Below are positions 50,975 to 60,465 of a stretch of DNA of 64,000 nt, one piece after another. Position numbers and translations under genes: made by a program. Under the pieces are notes generated by a model. It worked only from the letters and a program-made list of their open reading frames with translations, was not told where the DNA came from and searched no databases. The DNA is taken from contig JAOZHV010000026.1 in the NCBI GenBank assembly GCA_026014725.1, positions 248,001 to 312,000 on the forward strand. The letters run 5' to 3'. The first letter of the stretch is position 1. The number at the start of each line of letters is the position of its first letter. Origin of the DNA: Candidatus Bathyarchaeota archaeon. Lineage in GTDB: Archaea; Thermoproteota; Bathyarchaeia; Bathyarchaeales; Bathycorpusculaceae.

Positions 50975-52660
50975 CTAAACCTGTCCTTTTCTAGTAAAGA
51001 GCCTCAAAACTAAAAGAATAATGAAGCTCAGCAGTATCAAGATGCCACAAGCTAAACCTACCGTAAGCGCATTAACGCCTTCGATGGGTGCGATGACACC
51101 GCGCAAGGAATTAACCCAGTTAACTACCAGCACAGGAGCCGTTTGCAAGGTGGGAGTCACCGCTAATGTTGCACCTGTTTCACTTACACTTCTTGTGAAG
51201 ACGATGATGGCACCTGAAAGAATCGAGTATTTGCTAAGTGGAAGCACAATTGTTTTGAAAACAGTGAAGGGTTTAGCGCCCAGAGTTTTTGCTGCTTCTT
51301 CCATGTCTATGTTTATTCGCTCAAGTGCCGCCGACATAGACCTGACAAAGTACGGATAAGTAATTGCCAAATGTGCAAACACCAACAGCAGAAAATCAGG
51401 TATGCCAGGGATGCCTTGCCAGAAGAACCGCAGTGAGACGCCCAATGCAATTGAAGGCACAATTATTGGAATATTTATGAGTGAATCCAAAATGTCTGAA
51501 GGAAGCTTGCCAAACGTTCTTCTTGAAATCAATATCGCCATGGGTATACCAAGTATTATTCCTAAAACTGTGACCACTGCTCCTAGACCGTATGAGAGAA
51601 AAATGCTTTGCCAATAACTTGTCCATATGCCTGATCCAGTGAATACATCTGTCAAAGTTGTTCCAGTGACCACTGCTTGGAAAGCTGGCAACGCAACGAA
51701 AAGTGAAGGAATCAGAACTATAATTATGAAAACTGCCAACGTCGCAGTATTGCGTGTCCAAGCAGCTTTTTTATAACTCAATTTCTTTTCAAAAACTGGC
51801 AAACCATGTCCAAACGGTAACTTTATTCTTTGCCCTAAAAGTCTAATCAAAGCAAAAATAACCAGAGAAACTGCGATTAATATAATACTGGCAAAAACTG
51901 TTGCCCCTTCATAGCTAGCTTGACTTATCGTACCAGCCCTGAATTGATTACTGATGTTTTGCAGAAAGACTGGCCCATTAAGAAACGCTCCTGCAACAAT
52001 GAACGTTGCGCCTGTTTCGGATAAAGACCTTGCAAAGGCAAGGCTAAACGCTGCAACCAAAGAGGGTTTAATTATGGGAAATGTTACAGTTCGCGCTGCA
52101 CTCAATGGAGGAGCACCCAGAGTTCTTGAGGCACGCTCGTATTCCATCTTATAATCAAGCAGTGCACCAACGATAACTCTAACAACTACTGGAAATGAAA
52201 ATGTGAAATGTAAAAGCATAACTAAAAGCCAACCAGGAGAAACCAGTGTACTTCCAAAAAGTCCTGATAGCCCTCCGCTTGAATTCCAAAACAGCAACAG
52301 TGAATAGCCTAAAGCGGCTGTCGGCACAGCGAAGGGTATATCAGCTAAGGTGTCAAGTACGCTGAGCCACTTGGATTTGCCGCGGGTAATCAGCCAAGCT
52401 AAGGGTATTCCAGCGATGAGGTCTAAGGCGGAAACAATTAGTCCGATGGTGAAGGAGTTTGATATGGCGCCAAGAGCAGTGTTCATTAGTTCAGGCTGCT
52501 CAAATAAGCTTTGTATTGATCCAGCTTTTATCAGGATGCCAATTATTGGTGGAACAAGGATTATGGCGAAGAAAATAATGACCGCGAAGAGGTAGAGGGT
52601 GTACTTTAAGGCTTTTTTTGATGACAGAGCATTGAGCGTGTTCCAGAGTTTGCTAAGCAA
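50975..52660 (-). CDS. Double-domain ABC importer permease (FbpB/ThiP type)
   Basis: A 561-residue protein with two permease domains of about six helices each. The EAA loops are EYERASRTLGAPPLSAARTV (first half) and MEEAAKTLGAKPFTVFKTIV (second half). Such fused permeases serve iron(III), thiamine or aminoethylphosphonate importers. It is followed after 51 bp by its ATPase. No gene for a substrate-binding lipoprotein lies next to it, so the solute is undetermined. Confidence 0.9.
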   Translation of the reverse strand: MLSKLWNTLNALSSKKALKYTLYLFAVIIFFAIILVPPIIGILIKAGSIQSLFEQPELMNTALGAISNSFTIGLIVSALDLIAGIPLAWLITRGKSKWLSVLDTLADIPFAVPTAALGYSLLLFWNSSGGLSGLFGSTLVSPGWLLVMLLHFTFSFPVVVRVIVGALLDYKMEYERASRTLGAPPLSAARTVTFPIIKPSLVAAFSLAFARSLSETGATFIVAGAFLNGPVFLQNISNQFRAGTISQASYEGATVFASIILIAVSLVIFALIRLLGQRIKLPFGHGLPVFEKKLSYKKAAWTRNTATLAVFIIIVLIPSLFVALPAFQAVVTGTTLTDVFTGSGIWTSYWQSIFLSYGLGAVVTVLGIILGIPMAILISRRTFGKLPSDILDSLINIPIIVPSIALGVSLRFFWQGIPGIPDFLLLVFAHLAITYPYFVRSMSAALERINIDMEEAAKTLGAKPFTVFKTIVLPLSKYSILSGAIIVFTRSVSETGATLAVTPTLQTAPVLVVNWVNSLRGVIAPIEGVNALTVGLACGILILLSFIILLVLRLFTRKGQV

Positions 52661-52892
52661 GGTACCGCTCCTGTTTTCAGGTAATTTTTTGCCTAAAGTC
52701 TGGTTTTTAATTAAATGTTCAGGTATATAGCTGTTACATAAGAGATAGGTTTCTTTTTAGGTACTCACTGGAATATATAGCTAAACGCTTTTTTGTATCA
52801 AGAAGGAAGCTTGCGTGCTGTTAAATGCTTATCAACACAAATCAAACGTTGAAATAGATTTTAATCTATAACAATATCATGACAGCTGAATT

Positions 52893-53084
52893 CTATTCTT
52901 CCCATTTCTCAACGATAAGTTTGTTGTCGTTGGGAGAAAAACTAACCTTAACAGGCATCGAACCTTCACATTTTAGTGGAAACATGCTGTCATCAACTAC
53001 ACGGACAGGCAAGTACAATAGGTACCTATCATCTTTTCGCTTAAAAATTGTACCTTTTCCTTCATTGCACATTTTGCAAGTCAC
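52893..53084 (-). CDS. Small CxxC protein, 63 residues
   Basis: The protein begins MTCKMCNEGKGTIFKRKDD, continues with a beta-rich YLLYLPVRVVDDSMFPLKCEG and ends VEKWEE. The CxxC plus a later Cys suggest a metal site. The reading on this strand has balanced composition, whereas the overlapping plus-strand frame is Ser/Leu-rich and unlikely. No function is known. It lies on its own between two ABC systems. Confidence 0.55.
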   Translation of the reverse strand: MTCKMCNEGKGTIFKRKDDRYLLYLPVRVVDDSMFPLKCEGSMPVKVSFSPNDNKLIVEKWEE

Positions 53085-53172
53085 CGTGTTAACGTTAACT
53101 AGTTTGCTTTTTAAATTTACTGTCTGTTTTACGTAAAAGATATGATGAAAAGGAATAAATCATACTGGTTTA

Positions 53173-54864
53173 TCACATTTCGGCTTTTCTCAAAAGGTCT
53201 GCTGCGCTATTAAGGTTGATTCGATAGAAAATAGTTGTGATGACTATTGATATGATGCCACTGATTATAATTGAAATGGCAAGGTTCAGAATGCTGGCTG
53301 AAACCCCCAAGAAGGATGGAACGAACATTGAGATAATATATGGTGCTAAAGGTGCCAGTACCCCGCCGCCTGCAAGCGTACAAACAATTAAGCTTATCAA
53401 TGACCACTCTTGACGAATCATTCGTTTTCGACGTGTTTCAGTGAAGTCAGCGCCTTTAAAGCCGATTGCAAGCGAAATCGTGCCAACAGCAGGTATTAAA
53501 AAGACCGCTTCTACACCAGCCACAGTTAGCAATTTCAAGGAAGGTTGAAATATAATTGCCCCGACTATAATGCCGATGACTAAAATAATCAGTGAAAAGA
53601 ACATCAAGAAAAATAATTTGCTTTTCACCAAGTTTTTAGCTGAAACTGGCGAAGCATAAATTCTCCACACCGCTTGACCTTCTTCACCCACTAAAATGTT
53701 ACCTACAATCATCGCCATTATTGATGGCGGAAACAGAAAAATCATAGCCTGAAAAATAAAATCAACTTCTGCTGGTGCGCCATTGTTGGTTAGACCAATT
53801 GATTGCATAATTGGCACCACCATGAAAATAATCGGTACAATAAAAATGGAAATCAGTTCTCTGCGTCTTGTAAACGCCTTTAAATCCTTATGAATTATGG
53901 CTGATTCAACAGTTGAGAAGCCGAGTTTTCCTAAAAATCCCGCTTTCGGAGCGTAGATGCCGCTCTTTTGAACCCTGATTGCTGGCGGTTCATAGAGTCC
54001 AAACCTTTGGTTTAATGCAACAGCAAGATAGTATAAGCCTGCGATAAGCACCGCAGATAAGCCGGCGAACAATAAACCCTGCAAAACTACACCATTAAGC
54101 AAGTAAGAAAGCATTATAGCTAGCCATGCATATGGAATAAACCACACACTCGTCTGGATTGCAGACAAGCTTTGGAAGAACTCTCCAAACCCAGAAGTTA
54201 TGTAGAAGTAAATAACGTAAAAGATTAAAAAGAACATTAAAGACCCAATAAATCGTACCCAAACAGCTGCTCTGCCGCTTGACTTGTAAACAGCACCTAT
54301 AAAGCGCACTTGTAGGATTCTCAGAATCTCGGTTGTGGCACTAGCCATAAAGGCTGCGGCGAAGACAGCGAGTACAGTTAAAATGGCAGGTAAAATCAGC
54401 CCGTTTAGAGCTGAGAACACTAACGTTCCTGACGAGAAAGCTATCACTATTCCCAGAGGATACCCAAACAAATTAGCCAAGATGGAGGCAAAGGTGTGCT
54501 CCTGCCACGTTACAGGCAACCAATACATAACTTGTGTTGATGCTTTGATTCCGCTGAGTTGGATTTGCTGGAGTAAAGTTAGCACTAAACTGAAGATTAA
54601 AACAAGCGTCGGTAAAGACACGAAAACCATGAATGCTGTTTCAGGCAGAGGCGCTATTCCTGGGATTTCGCTTGGGTTTTGGTAAATTAATGTTGCGATA
54701 AAATTGAAAAGCAAACCACCGAGTATTCCTACCACTAAGGCAAGCCAGTAAGGCCAATACGCTAGAAACTTGTTTTCTTTGTACCTTGTAGTTTTTGCTC
54801 CCCTGATTAGCCTGCCTGATTTGCGTTCCACCTGCATCAGATAGATAACGTGTTTCCAATTCAT
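53173..54864 (-). CDS. Large ABC-2 type exporter permease
   Basis: A 563-residue membrane protein with about twelve to fourteen helices, roughly double an ordinary ABC-2 permease. A cytosolic basic start (MNWKHVIYLMQVERKSGRLI) precedes the first helix. A region near KAFTRRRELISIFIVPIIFM and NILVGEEGQAVWRIYASPVS resembles bacterial ABC exporters of the YthQ/ABC-2 type with many unknown substrates. The start overlaps the ATPase stop (ATGA). The promoter of the pair carries three 20-bp tandem repeats. Confidence 0.8.
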   Translation of the reverse strand: MNWKHVIYLMQVERKSGRLIRGAKTTRYKENKFLAYWPYWLALVVGILGGLLFNFIATLIYQNPSEIPGIAPLPETAFMVFVSLPTLVLIFSLVLTLLQQIQLSGIKASTQVMYWLPVTWQEHTFASILANLFGYPLGIVIAFSSGTLVFSALNGLILPAILTVLAVFAAAFMASATTEILRILQVRFIGAVYKSSGRAAVWVRFIGSLMFFLIFYVIYFYITSGFGEFFQSLSAIQTSVWFIPYAWLAIMLSYLLNGVVLQGLLFAGLSAVLIAGLYYLAVALNQRFGLYEPPAIRVQKSGIYAPKAGFLGKLGFSTVESAIIHKDLKAFTRRRELISIFIVPIIFMVVPIMQSIGLTNNGAPAEVDFIFQAMIFLFPPSIMAMIVGNILVGEEGQAVWRIYASPVSAKNLVKSKLFFLMFFSLIILVIGIIVGAIIFQPSLKLLTVAGVEAVFLIPAVGTISLAIGFKGADFTETRRKRMIRQEWSLISLIVCTLAGGGVLAPLAPYIISMFVPSFLGVSASILNLAISIIISGIISIVITTIFYRINLNSAADLLRKAEM

Positions 54865-55634
54865 TTGATGAGTTCCTCAACGACAGCTCTCAAATCTTCA
54901 GTTCCAGTTAACTTCAAGAATATATCTTCCAAAGCTGACCCTGGCAAACTTGCCCGCTGTCTGAGTTCTTCCATGTTGCCTAAAGCTAAGATTTCGCCTT
55001 GGTACATAATGGCTATGCGGTCGCATATTGCTTGAGCAATCTCAAGAACATGCGTGGACATTATGGTTGTTACACCTTGCAGTTTTAGCTCATAGAGAAA
55101 GTCTTTAACAATTCTTGCGCTTCTAGGGTCTAAAGCGTTGAGCGGTTCGTCAAGAAGCAAGAGTTTAGGTTTATGTAAGAAGGCGGAGATTAAGCTGATT
55201 TTCTTTTTCATGCCATCAGAGTAGCTGTTAATCATGTCGCCTTCTCGTCCTTCAAGTTGCATCGCTTTGAGGTACTCGGTGATGCGTTGCTTCTTTTCTG
55301 CTGTTGGTACACTGTAAATGTCAGCAATGAAATCAAGGAACTCGATTCCTGTTAAGAACTCGTAAATCTGCGGAGACTCAGGAACGTAACCAACGAGCTG
55401 CTTAACTGTAACTGGGTCTTTTTGCACGTTTATCCCTAAAACGTTGACTTCGCCAGCAGTAGGCTGAACCAAACCTAAGAGCATCTTTAGCGTGGTGGAT
55501 TTTCCTGAACCGTTAGGTCCAAGTAAAGCAAAAATTTCCCCAGTGTTAATAGTTAAGTTAACGTTGTTTACTGCAACTAATTCATTGTAGCGTTTAGTGA
55601 CGTTTTGTAGTTCTACTGCATGTTGGTTGTTCAT
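54861..55634 (-). CDS. ABC-2 type exporter ATPase
   Basis: A 257-residue ATPase. Walker A is GPNGSGKSTT, the signature region is YSDGMKKKISL (a variant of LSGGQ), Walker B is LLLLDEPLNALD, and the switch His is in MSTHVLEIAQ. It ends EDIFLKLTGTEDLRAVVEEL. It forms an exporter with the following large permease. The 292-bp upstream region with tandem repeats at 55691-55765 suggests specific regulation. Confidence 0.9.
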   Translation of the reverse strand: MNNQHAVELQNVTKRYNELVAVNNVNLTINTGEIFALLGPNGSGKSTTLKMLLGLVQPTAGEVNVLGINVQKDPVTVKQLVGYVPESPQIYEFLTGIEFLDFIADIYSVPTAEKKQRITEYLKAMQLEGREGDMINSYSDGMKKKISLISAFLHKPKLLLLDEPLNALDPRSARIVKDFLYELKLQGVTTIMSTHVLEIAQAICDRIAIMYQGEILALGNMEELRQRASLPGSALEDIFLKLTGTEDLRAVVEELIK

Positions 55635-55690
55635 GATTTATTCTCCTTTTGTTTGCAAAATAGAGACCGTCCACATTTAAACTTAGACAG

Positions 55691-55765
55691 TCATCTATCT
55701 TTATTGAACGTTATCTATGCTTATTTAACACTATCTATAGTCATTTGTATTTAAAGATAGTGCAA
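55691..55765. promoter_or_regulatory. Three exact-period 20-bp tandem repeats plus an inverted copy
   Basis: 55691 TCATCTATCTTTATTGAACG, 55711 TTATCTATGCTTATTTAACA and 55731 CTATCTATAGTCATTTGTAT share YATCTAT and YATT in register. An inverted copy (ACTATCTTTAAA on the minus strand) follows at 55750-55762. A 20-bp period is two helical turns, so proteins would bind on one face. Position upstream of the exporter gene suggests an operator. Confidence 0.6.
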
Positions 55766-55926
55766 AATCACATCAAATAAACCGTTAAAGAAGCAAATAG
55801 GAACGCGCTAAACAAAACTGATCGGCTTGCAAACTTTATTTTGGATACACTTTCAGAATTAAACATCCTTATAAGGGAAGGATTCAAACATTGGAAACAA
55901 GGTTGCTAAGCCGATAGAGGGCCTGC

Positions 55927-57303
55927 ATGTTTGGTGCACTCCAGTCACTTCGATTAAACGCCGAGCAGAACGAAAACTACCGTAAATTTTTTCTAGATGC
56001 GGACATAAATCGTGCAAAATTAACCATGCTCTTCTTTGTCATCCCCGTAATAGGCTTTGCTTTTAATGATTACTGTTTCTATGGCTGGTCAACGGAATTT
56101 TTCACCCTAATATCAGTAAGGTCAGTTTTACTGCTCATACTTGCTGTTTTCTTCATTGCTGTTGGTAGAGTAAAGACTTACCGCTCTTACGACGTGCTTG
56201 TTTTTTCAGCAATTTTTGCAATAATGGTGGGCGGGGGAATCATCAATCTGTTTAGACCTCAAGACTTTATCTTTCAAGCAATTATAACCATCGTTTCATT
56301 GTTCATTATTTACTTGGTCATTCCATTCAGATTCTTATACCAAGGAATTTTGGCCACCATCGCAACAGTCGGGGAAGCAGCAATAATATTGATGGTGGTG
56401 CAACCATCTGAATCTGTCGTATTATATACAATGCTGTTTAACCTTTTTATCTCGCACCTGATTGCCGCATTCAGTTCTTGGCAGTTGCACTCCTACCGTT
56501 TGAGAACCTACCAAGAGTTTGTGAAACGAAAAGAAGCGCAGGATAAACTTGAAGAACACACCAAGGATTTAGAAAAACTGGTTGCGGAACGTACGGAAAA
56601 ACTAAAAAATGCTGAACGGTTCGCCGCAATTGGTGAAACCGCAGGGATGGTTGGGCATGACCTGCGTAATCCGCTAACTGGAATTGCAAACGCAGCGTAC
56701 TATTTGAAGAAGAAATATTTTAAAAAAATAGATAAGACTGGAAAAGAGATGCTGACTATTATCGAAACAAACATAGAATACTCAAACAAAATCATCAATG
56801 ACCTACTTGACTACTCAAAAAACGTCAACCTTGATGCATTAACAAGGACTACACCCAAAGCCATAACCAGCGAAGCATTAGCAATGATTACTCTGCCACC
56901 AAACATACAAGTAACTAACCAAACACAAGCCACCCCTGAAATCAACGTTGACTTCGTAAAAGTAAAAAGAGTCCTCATAAACATAATAAAAAACTCAATT
57001 GATGCAATGCCTGAAGGAGGCAGCCTTACTCTTCAAAGCGAGCAAAAAGATAACATCACAAAAATAATTTTAGCTGACACTGGTCCAGGCATTTCTGAAG
57101 AGAACCAAAAAAATCTTTTCAAGCCGCTTTTCACAACTAAAGCGAAGGGAATGGGTTTTGGGTTAGCGATTTGCCAAAGAATCATTGAGGCACACAAAGG
57201 CAAAATTGTGGTAGAGAGCACGCCTAGCAAAGGCACAAAAGTTGTTATAGAGTTGCCTTCGGACATACAAAACGGATCACGAAGATTTGAAAATAAACCT
57301 TAA
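55927..57303 (+). CDS. Membrane sensor histidine kinase
   Basis: A 458-residue kinase. About six N-terminal helices (residues 30-185) form a membrane sensor, followed by a coiled coil (about 200-235, with VAERTEKLKNAERFAAIGE). Next comes a HisKA-type phosphoacceptor site at His 244 in GMVGHDLRNPLTGIAN. The ATPase domain has NIIKNSIDAMP (N box), LADTGPGIS (G1) and KGMGFGLAICQRII (G2). No response regulator lies next to it, and archaeal kinases often act with unlinked partners. It is divergent from the exporter genes whose operator-like repeats it might influence (inference). Confidence 0.93.
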   Translation: MFGALQSLRLNAEQNENYRKFFLDADINRAKLTMLFFVIPVIGFAFNDYCFYGWSTEFFTLISVRSVLLLILAVFFIAVGRVKTYRSYDVLVFSAIFAIMVGGGIINLFRPQDFIFQAIITIVSLFIIYLVIPFRFLYQGILATIATVGEAAIILMVVQPSESVVLYTMLFNLFISHLIAAFSSWQLHSYRLRTYQEFVKRKEAQDKLEEHTKDLEKLVAERTEKLKNAERFAAIGETAGMVGHDLRNPLTGIANAAYYLKKKYFKKIDKTGKEMLTIIETNIEYSNKIINDLLDYSKNVNLDALTRTTPKAITSEALAMITLPPNIQVTNQTQATPEINVDFVKVKRVLINIIKNSIDAMPEGGSLTLQSEQKDNITKIILADTGPGISEENQKNLFKPLFTTKAKGMGFGLAICQRIIEAHKGKIVVESTPSKGTKVVIELPSDIQNGSRRFENKP

Positions 57304-57342
57304 ATCCGCGGATTGTTTCAATTGCTGAAAGCGAAGTAATAA

Positions 57343-58335
57343 TTGATGCCGCATATTATTGAAACACATAATCTAACAAAAATTTACAATTCGGTAAAAG
57401 CCGTAGATCAGCTCGATATTACCGTGGAATCAGGCGAAATCTTCGGACTTTTAGGTCCAAATGGAGCTGGAAAAACAACAACGGTCTCAATGCTATGCAC
57501 GATTCTTAAGCCAACTTTGGGTACTGCAACGGTGAACGGTTTTGATATTGTTCGGCAAGCAAGTGATGTTCGAAAATCCATAGGTATTGTTTTCCAAGAT
57601 CCAAGCGTTGACGACAGGTTGACAGGCAGAGAAAACCTCTACATGCATGCTAATCTTTATGGTGTGCCAACATCTGAGCAGAGAGAAAGAATAAGCCGAA
57701 TACTAAAGTTAATTGAGCTTGAAGACAGAGCAGACGATTTACTACGTACATACTCAGGCGGCATGCGGCGAAGGCTTGAGTTGGGCAGAGGCTTAATTCA
57801 TTATCCAAAAGTATTGTTTTTAGATGAACCAACAGTTGGTTTAGACCCTCAGACTAGAGACCATATTTGGCGGTACATTAAGGAGTTAAAGCAAGCGCAT
57901 GACATAACCGTTGTTTTGACTACTCATTATATGGATGAGGCTGACAGGCTTTCAGATCGGATAGCCATTATGGATCACGGCAAAATAGTTGTCTTAGACT
58001 CGCCGCAGAAGCTTAAAGATACCTTAGAAGGCGACGTGATAGTGGTAAAAGCCAACAAGTTGGACGCTTTATCAGAGTTAGTAGGTAAATGGTTTGGTCT
58101 AAATAAGAGGCGCATTGTTGAGGGTACGCTTGAAATCACGGTTCCCAATGGCAAGATAATCATGCCTAGAATTATTGAGCTGGCAACGCAAAACAACATT
58201 TACGTGGATTCTCTGGTTTTGCGTGAACCCAACCTTGAAGATGTCTTCTTGCATTATACGGGCAGAACGATACGTGAAGACACAACTAAAGAATTACACG
58301 GCATTTCAGCTATCCATAGGAGGGCTATTCGGTGA
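57343..58335 (+). CDS. ABC-2 type exporter ATPase (DrrA-like)
   Basis: A 330-residue ATPase. Walker A is GPNGAGKTTTVS, the signature is TYSGGMRRRLE, Walker B is VLFLDEPTVGLD and the switch His lies in TTHYMDEADR. The C-terminal DrrA-type extension is present (VLREPNLEDVFLHYTGR). It resembles the ATPase at 6584-7510. The stop overlaps the permease start (GTGA). It follows the histidine kinase by 39 bp and could be part of its operon. Confidence 0.92.
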   Translation: MMPHIIETHNLTKIYNSVKAVDQLDITVESGEIFGLLGPNGAGKTTTVSMLCTILKPTLGTATVNGFDIVRQASDVRKSIGIVFQDPSVDDRLTGRENLYMHANLYGVPTSEQRERISRILKLIELEDRADDLLRTYSGGMRRRLELGRGLIHYPKVLFLDEPTVGLDPQTRDHIWRYIKELKQAHDITVVLTTHYMDEADRLSDRIAIMDHGKIVVLDSPQKLKDTLEGDVIVVKANKLDALSELVGKWFGLNKRRIVEGTLEITVPNGKIIMPRIIELATQNNIYVDSLVLREPNLEDVFLHYTGRTIREDTTKELHGISAIHRRAIR

Positions 58336-59093
58336 GTGAATTCCGTGGACTCTACACGCTCTGGCTAAGAGAAGTTAAACGCTTCATGCGTGACAAGGCG
58401 AGGGTTGTTATAAGTTTTGTTCAACCGCTCCTTTGGCTGGTGATTTTTGCGGGTGGTTTTGGCGCGCGTATTCTTATACCAGGTACAAATTATCAGCAAT
58501 ATCTTTTCCCAGGTATTATAGGGCAAACGTTGCTGTTTACGGCTATGTTTATGGGGATTAGTGTTATTTGGGATAAAGAGTTTGGTTTTATGAAGGAAAT
58601 TTTGGTTTCACCAGTTTCAAGGTTTACCATTTTTATTGGGAAAATGCTTGGTGATAGCACTGCTACTTTGCTTCAGGGGGTTATCGTTTTTGTCTTTGGT
58701 TTTATTTTGGGTATACCTTTTGACCCGTTAACTTTGGTTGTTGCTTTGCCAATTATGTTGCTTATTGTGATTGGTTTGGTGAGTGTGGGTTTGATAATTG
58801 CTAGTTTTATAGGCAGTTTAGAAAATTTTGGGGCCATTCAAACTTTCATTAACCTTCCATTGTTCTTTTTGAGCGGTGCACTCTTTCCGATTTCAGGTGT
58901 TGGAACGCCTGAGTGGTTGCGTGTTGCTTCAATATTTGATCCGTTAACGTATGGGATTGATGCGTTGCGGACGGTGATTTTGGGTTCGGCATGGACGCCG
59001 ATTCAGCCGCTGTACATTAACCTTGCTGTGGTAGGTGTTTTTGATGTGGTTATGGTTGTGGTTGGTACGTGGGCTTTTAGTAGAATGAAATAG
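58332..59093 (+). CDS. ABC-2 type transporter permease
   Basis: A 253-residue permease with six helices. The ABC-2 signature is NLPLFFLSGALFPISGVGTP followed by FDPLTYGIDALRTV. The start is GTG at 58332, overlapping the ATPase stop, with AGGAGG at 58319-58324 as ribosome-binding site. Together with the ATPase it forms a DrrAB-like exporter of unknown substrate. Confidence 0.92.
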   Translation: MSEFRGLYTLWLREVKRFMRDKARVVISFVQPLLWLVIFAGGFGARILIPGTNYQQYLFPGIIGQTLLFTAMFMGISVIWDKEFGFMKEILVSPVSRFTIFIGKMLGDSTATLLQGVIVFVFGFILGIPFDPLTLVVALPIMLLIVIGLVSVGLIIASFIGSLENFGAIQTFINLPLFFLSGALFPISGVGTPEWLRVASIFDPLTYGIDALRTVILGSAWTPIQPLYINLAVVGVFDVVMVVVGTWAFSRMK

Positions 59094-59171
59094 AATATTA
59101 AGAAAGCCTCTATATGTAGGTACAGAAAACAATATCTGCTTGTTTCTTTTTCAATTATTATTGTGTATTTT

Positions 59172-59468
59172 ATGGAAAATGTTTTAAATGACTACAGCGC
59201 CTTTCCAAAGCAGGGGAACATACGCTTGGATAGGCAGAAGGCAGTAGATTTATTACGCGAGATTTTAGAAGCTACCAAAAAAACCGATATTACTGCAATC
59301 TCTATAAATCCTGACGGCGCAGGAGATTTTACCTTAAGGATTAATTGCAGCGTAGATGAACAAATAATAAAGTCTATCCAGCCCATTATTTCAAGAGACA
59401 AGTTGGCGATGAAGCAAGACCGCGGTTTTCTCACCATTTATTCGCCAAAAACATTAAAACGCATTTAA
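59172..59468 (+). CDS. Hypothetical protein, 98 residues
   Basis: A soluble alpha/beta protein: a helix (DRQKAVDLLREILEATKKTD), strands AISINPDGAGDFTLRINC and a second helix and strand pair ending LTIYSPKTLKRI. No family is recognised. The ATG at 59172 is preferred over a GTG at 59163. It stands alone between the ABC exporter and the RNase P RNA gene. Confidence 0.65.
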   Translation: MENVLNDYSAFPKQGNIRLDRQKAVDLLREILEATKKTDITAISINPDGAGDFTLRINCSVDEQIIKSIQPIISRDKLAMKQDRGFLTIYSPKTLKRI

Positions 59469-59488
59469 TTTTGCCGCAAAAATTGCCG

Positions 59489-59545
59489 ACGGTACCTACC
59501 CCTATAGGTTTCTGCATAGATATCCTAATAGGATACAAATATGCC
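59489..59545. repeat. Dispersed repeat, hairpin module, copy D
   Basis: ACCTA (59494-59498) and TAGGT (59505-59509) flank a C-rich loop, followed by TTCTGCATAGATATCCTAAT and AGGATACAAATATG. It lies 65 bp before the RNase P RNA gene. Confidence 0.6.
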
Positions 59546-59611
59546 GACTGAACCTGTCCCTTTAAGCTTTTTTGCGATGTATTTATTGGCTTCGACTACA
59601 CAATTGTTAGT

Positions 59612-59926
59612 GGGCTGGCGTGTTGGTGTGTGGCTTCCGAGCCCAAAATTGCGGGCTTGAGGAAACTCCGCCCACATGTAGAATTGCAGTCCCTTAAGCG
59701 GACAAGTCGAGAGGCTTGGCAACGGAGCAGAAACGAAACGTCCAACTGGACTTGGCTATGATGCGTTTGTGACGCTGAGTGTGCCGGACTGGAAGCGGTG
59801 AAACGGCCGTCCTGCAAGTGGAAAGGGCAAACAGTCGCCGATGAAGACTCTACCGGAAGGCGCAGGTAGCCCGATTAGCCGAATGCCACAGCAACAAAAG
59901 GCGGGTTACGTCCAACACACCAGCCC
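59612..59926 (+). ncRNA. rnpB: RNase P RNA (archaeal type A)
   Basis: The catalytic RNA that trims tRNA 5' ends. P1 is a 15-bp helix: GGGCTGGCGTGTTGG (59612-59626) with CCAACACACCAGCCC (59912-59926). The universally conserved P4/CR-I core occurs as GAGGAAACTCCGCCCACA near 59659, and the matching distal P4 region near ACAGCAACAAAAGGCGGGTT (59889-59906). A central GAAGCGGTGAAACGGCC stem and a GAAGACTCTACCGG block are also typical. A CTTTAAGC element at about 59561 may be its promoter. Confidence 0.92.
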
Positions 59927-60006
59927 AAAAAATGCAAATAGTTATGCAAAAAAACACAAGAAATGATTGTTTTTGAGTGTTTATTTGACTTTGCAATTAA
60001 GTCCTG

Positions 60007-60465
60007 TTATGGAAGCACAACAGAGCCGCCGCACCCAAATACGTCGCCCATGACATGAATGTTTATTGTTGTTCCTGAATCGAGGTTAGCACAGGGAAAC
60101 ACGAGGTTTACTTGAAGGCTATCGCCCCGTTGTAGGTTACAACTAATAGGGTCTGTTGCGCCCACAGCTGTGCCGTTTAGATACGCAGTTGGGTTAATGT
60201 CGTTTTCGTGATTGCTTGAATTGATGATGACTATACCGTTTAATTTTTCATTGTAGGTTACGTTTGAGAATGCTAAAGAAATGTTGTAGTAGCCATCATT
60301 TTTTGTGATACTTTCAAAAGAAGGGTTATTTGATGTCCAGCCGGATTTGTTGTTGGAAAAAGCTCCGTTAACTCCAGCGATTACTATGAAAGTCCAGCTG
60401 ATTAGTGCAATTGATGTAATAATGAAGGCTGTGGATAGAATTTTTGATTTTTTCACTTTATTCAT
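60007..60465 (-). CDS. Membrane-anchored exported protein, function unknown
   Basis: A 152-residue protein with a basic start (MNKVKKSK), one hydrophobic segment (ILSTAFIITSIALISWTFIVIA) and an exterior beta-rich domain. Several N-glycosylation-like Asn-x-Ser/Thr sites and four cysteines (NLQRGDSLQVNLVFPCANLD and GCGGSVV) are visible. No class III pilin cleavage site is evident. No family is recognised. Confidence 0.6.
   Translation of the reverse strand: MNKVKKSKILSTAFIITSIALISWTFIVIAGVNGAFSNNKSGWTSNNPSFESITKNDGYYNISLAFSNVTYNEKLNGIVIINSSNHENDINPTAYLNGTAVGATDPISCNLQRGDSLQVNLVFPCANLDSGTTINIHVMGDVFGCGGSVVLP

Noticed and set aside
52879-53136. Plus-strand 85-codon frame
   Set aside because: It overlaps the minus-strand CxxC protein, whose composition and metal-site pattern are more protein-like; the plus frame is Ser/Leu-rich without motifs.
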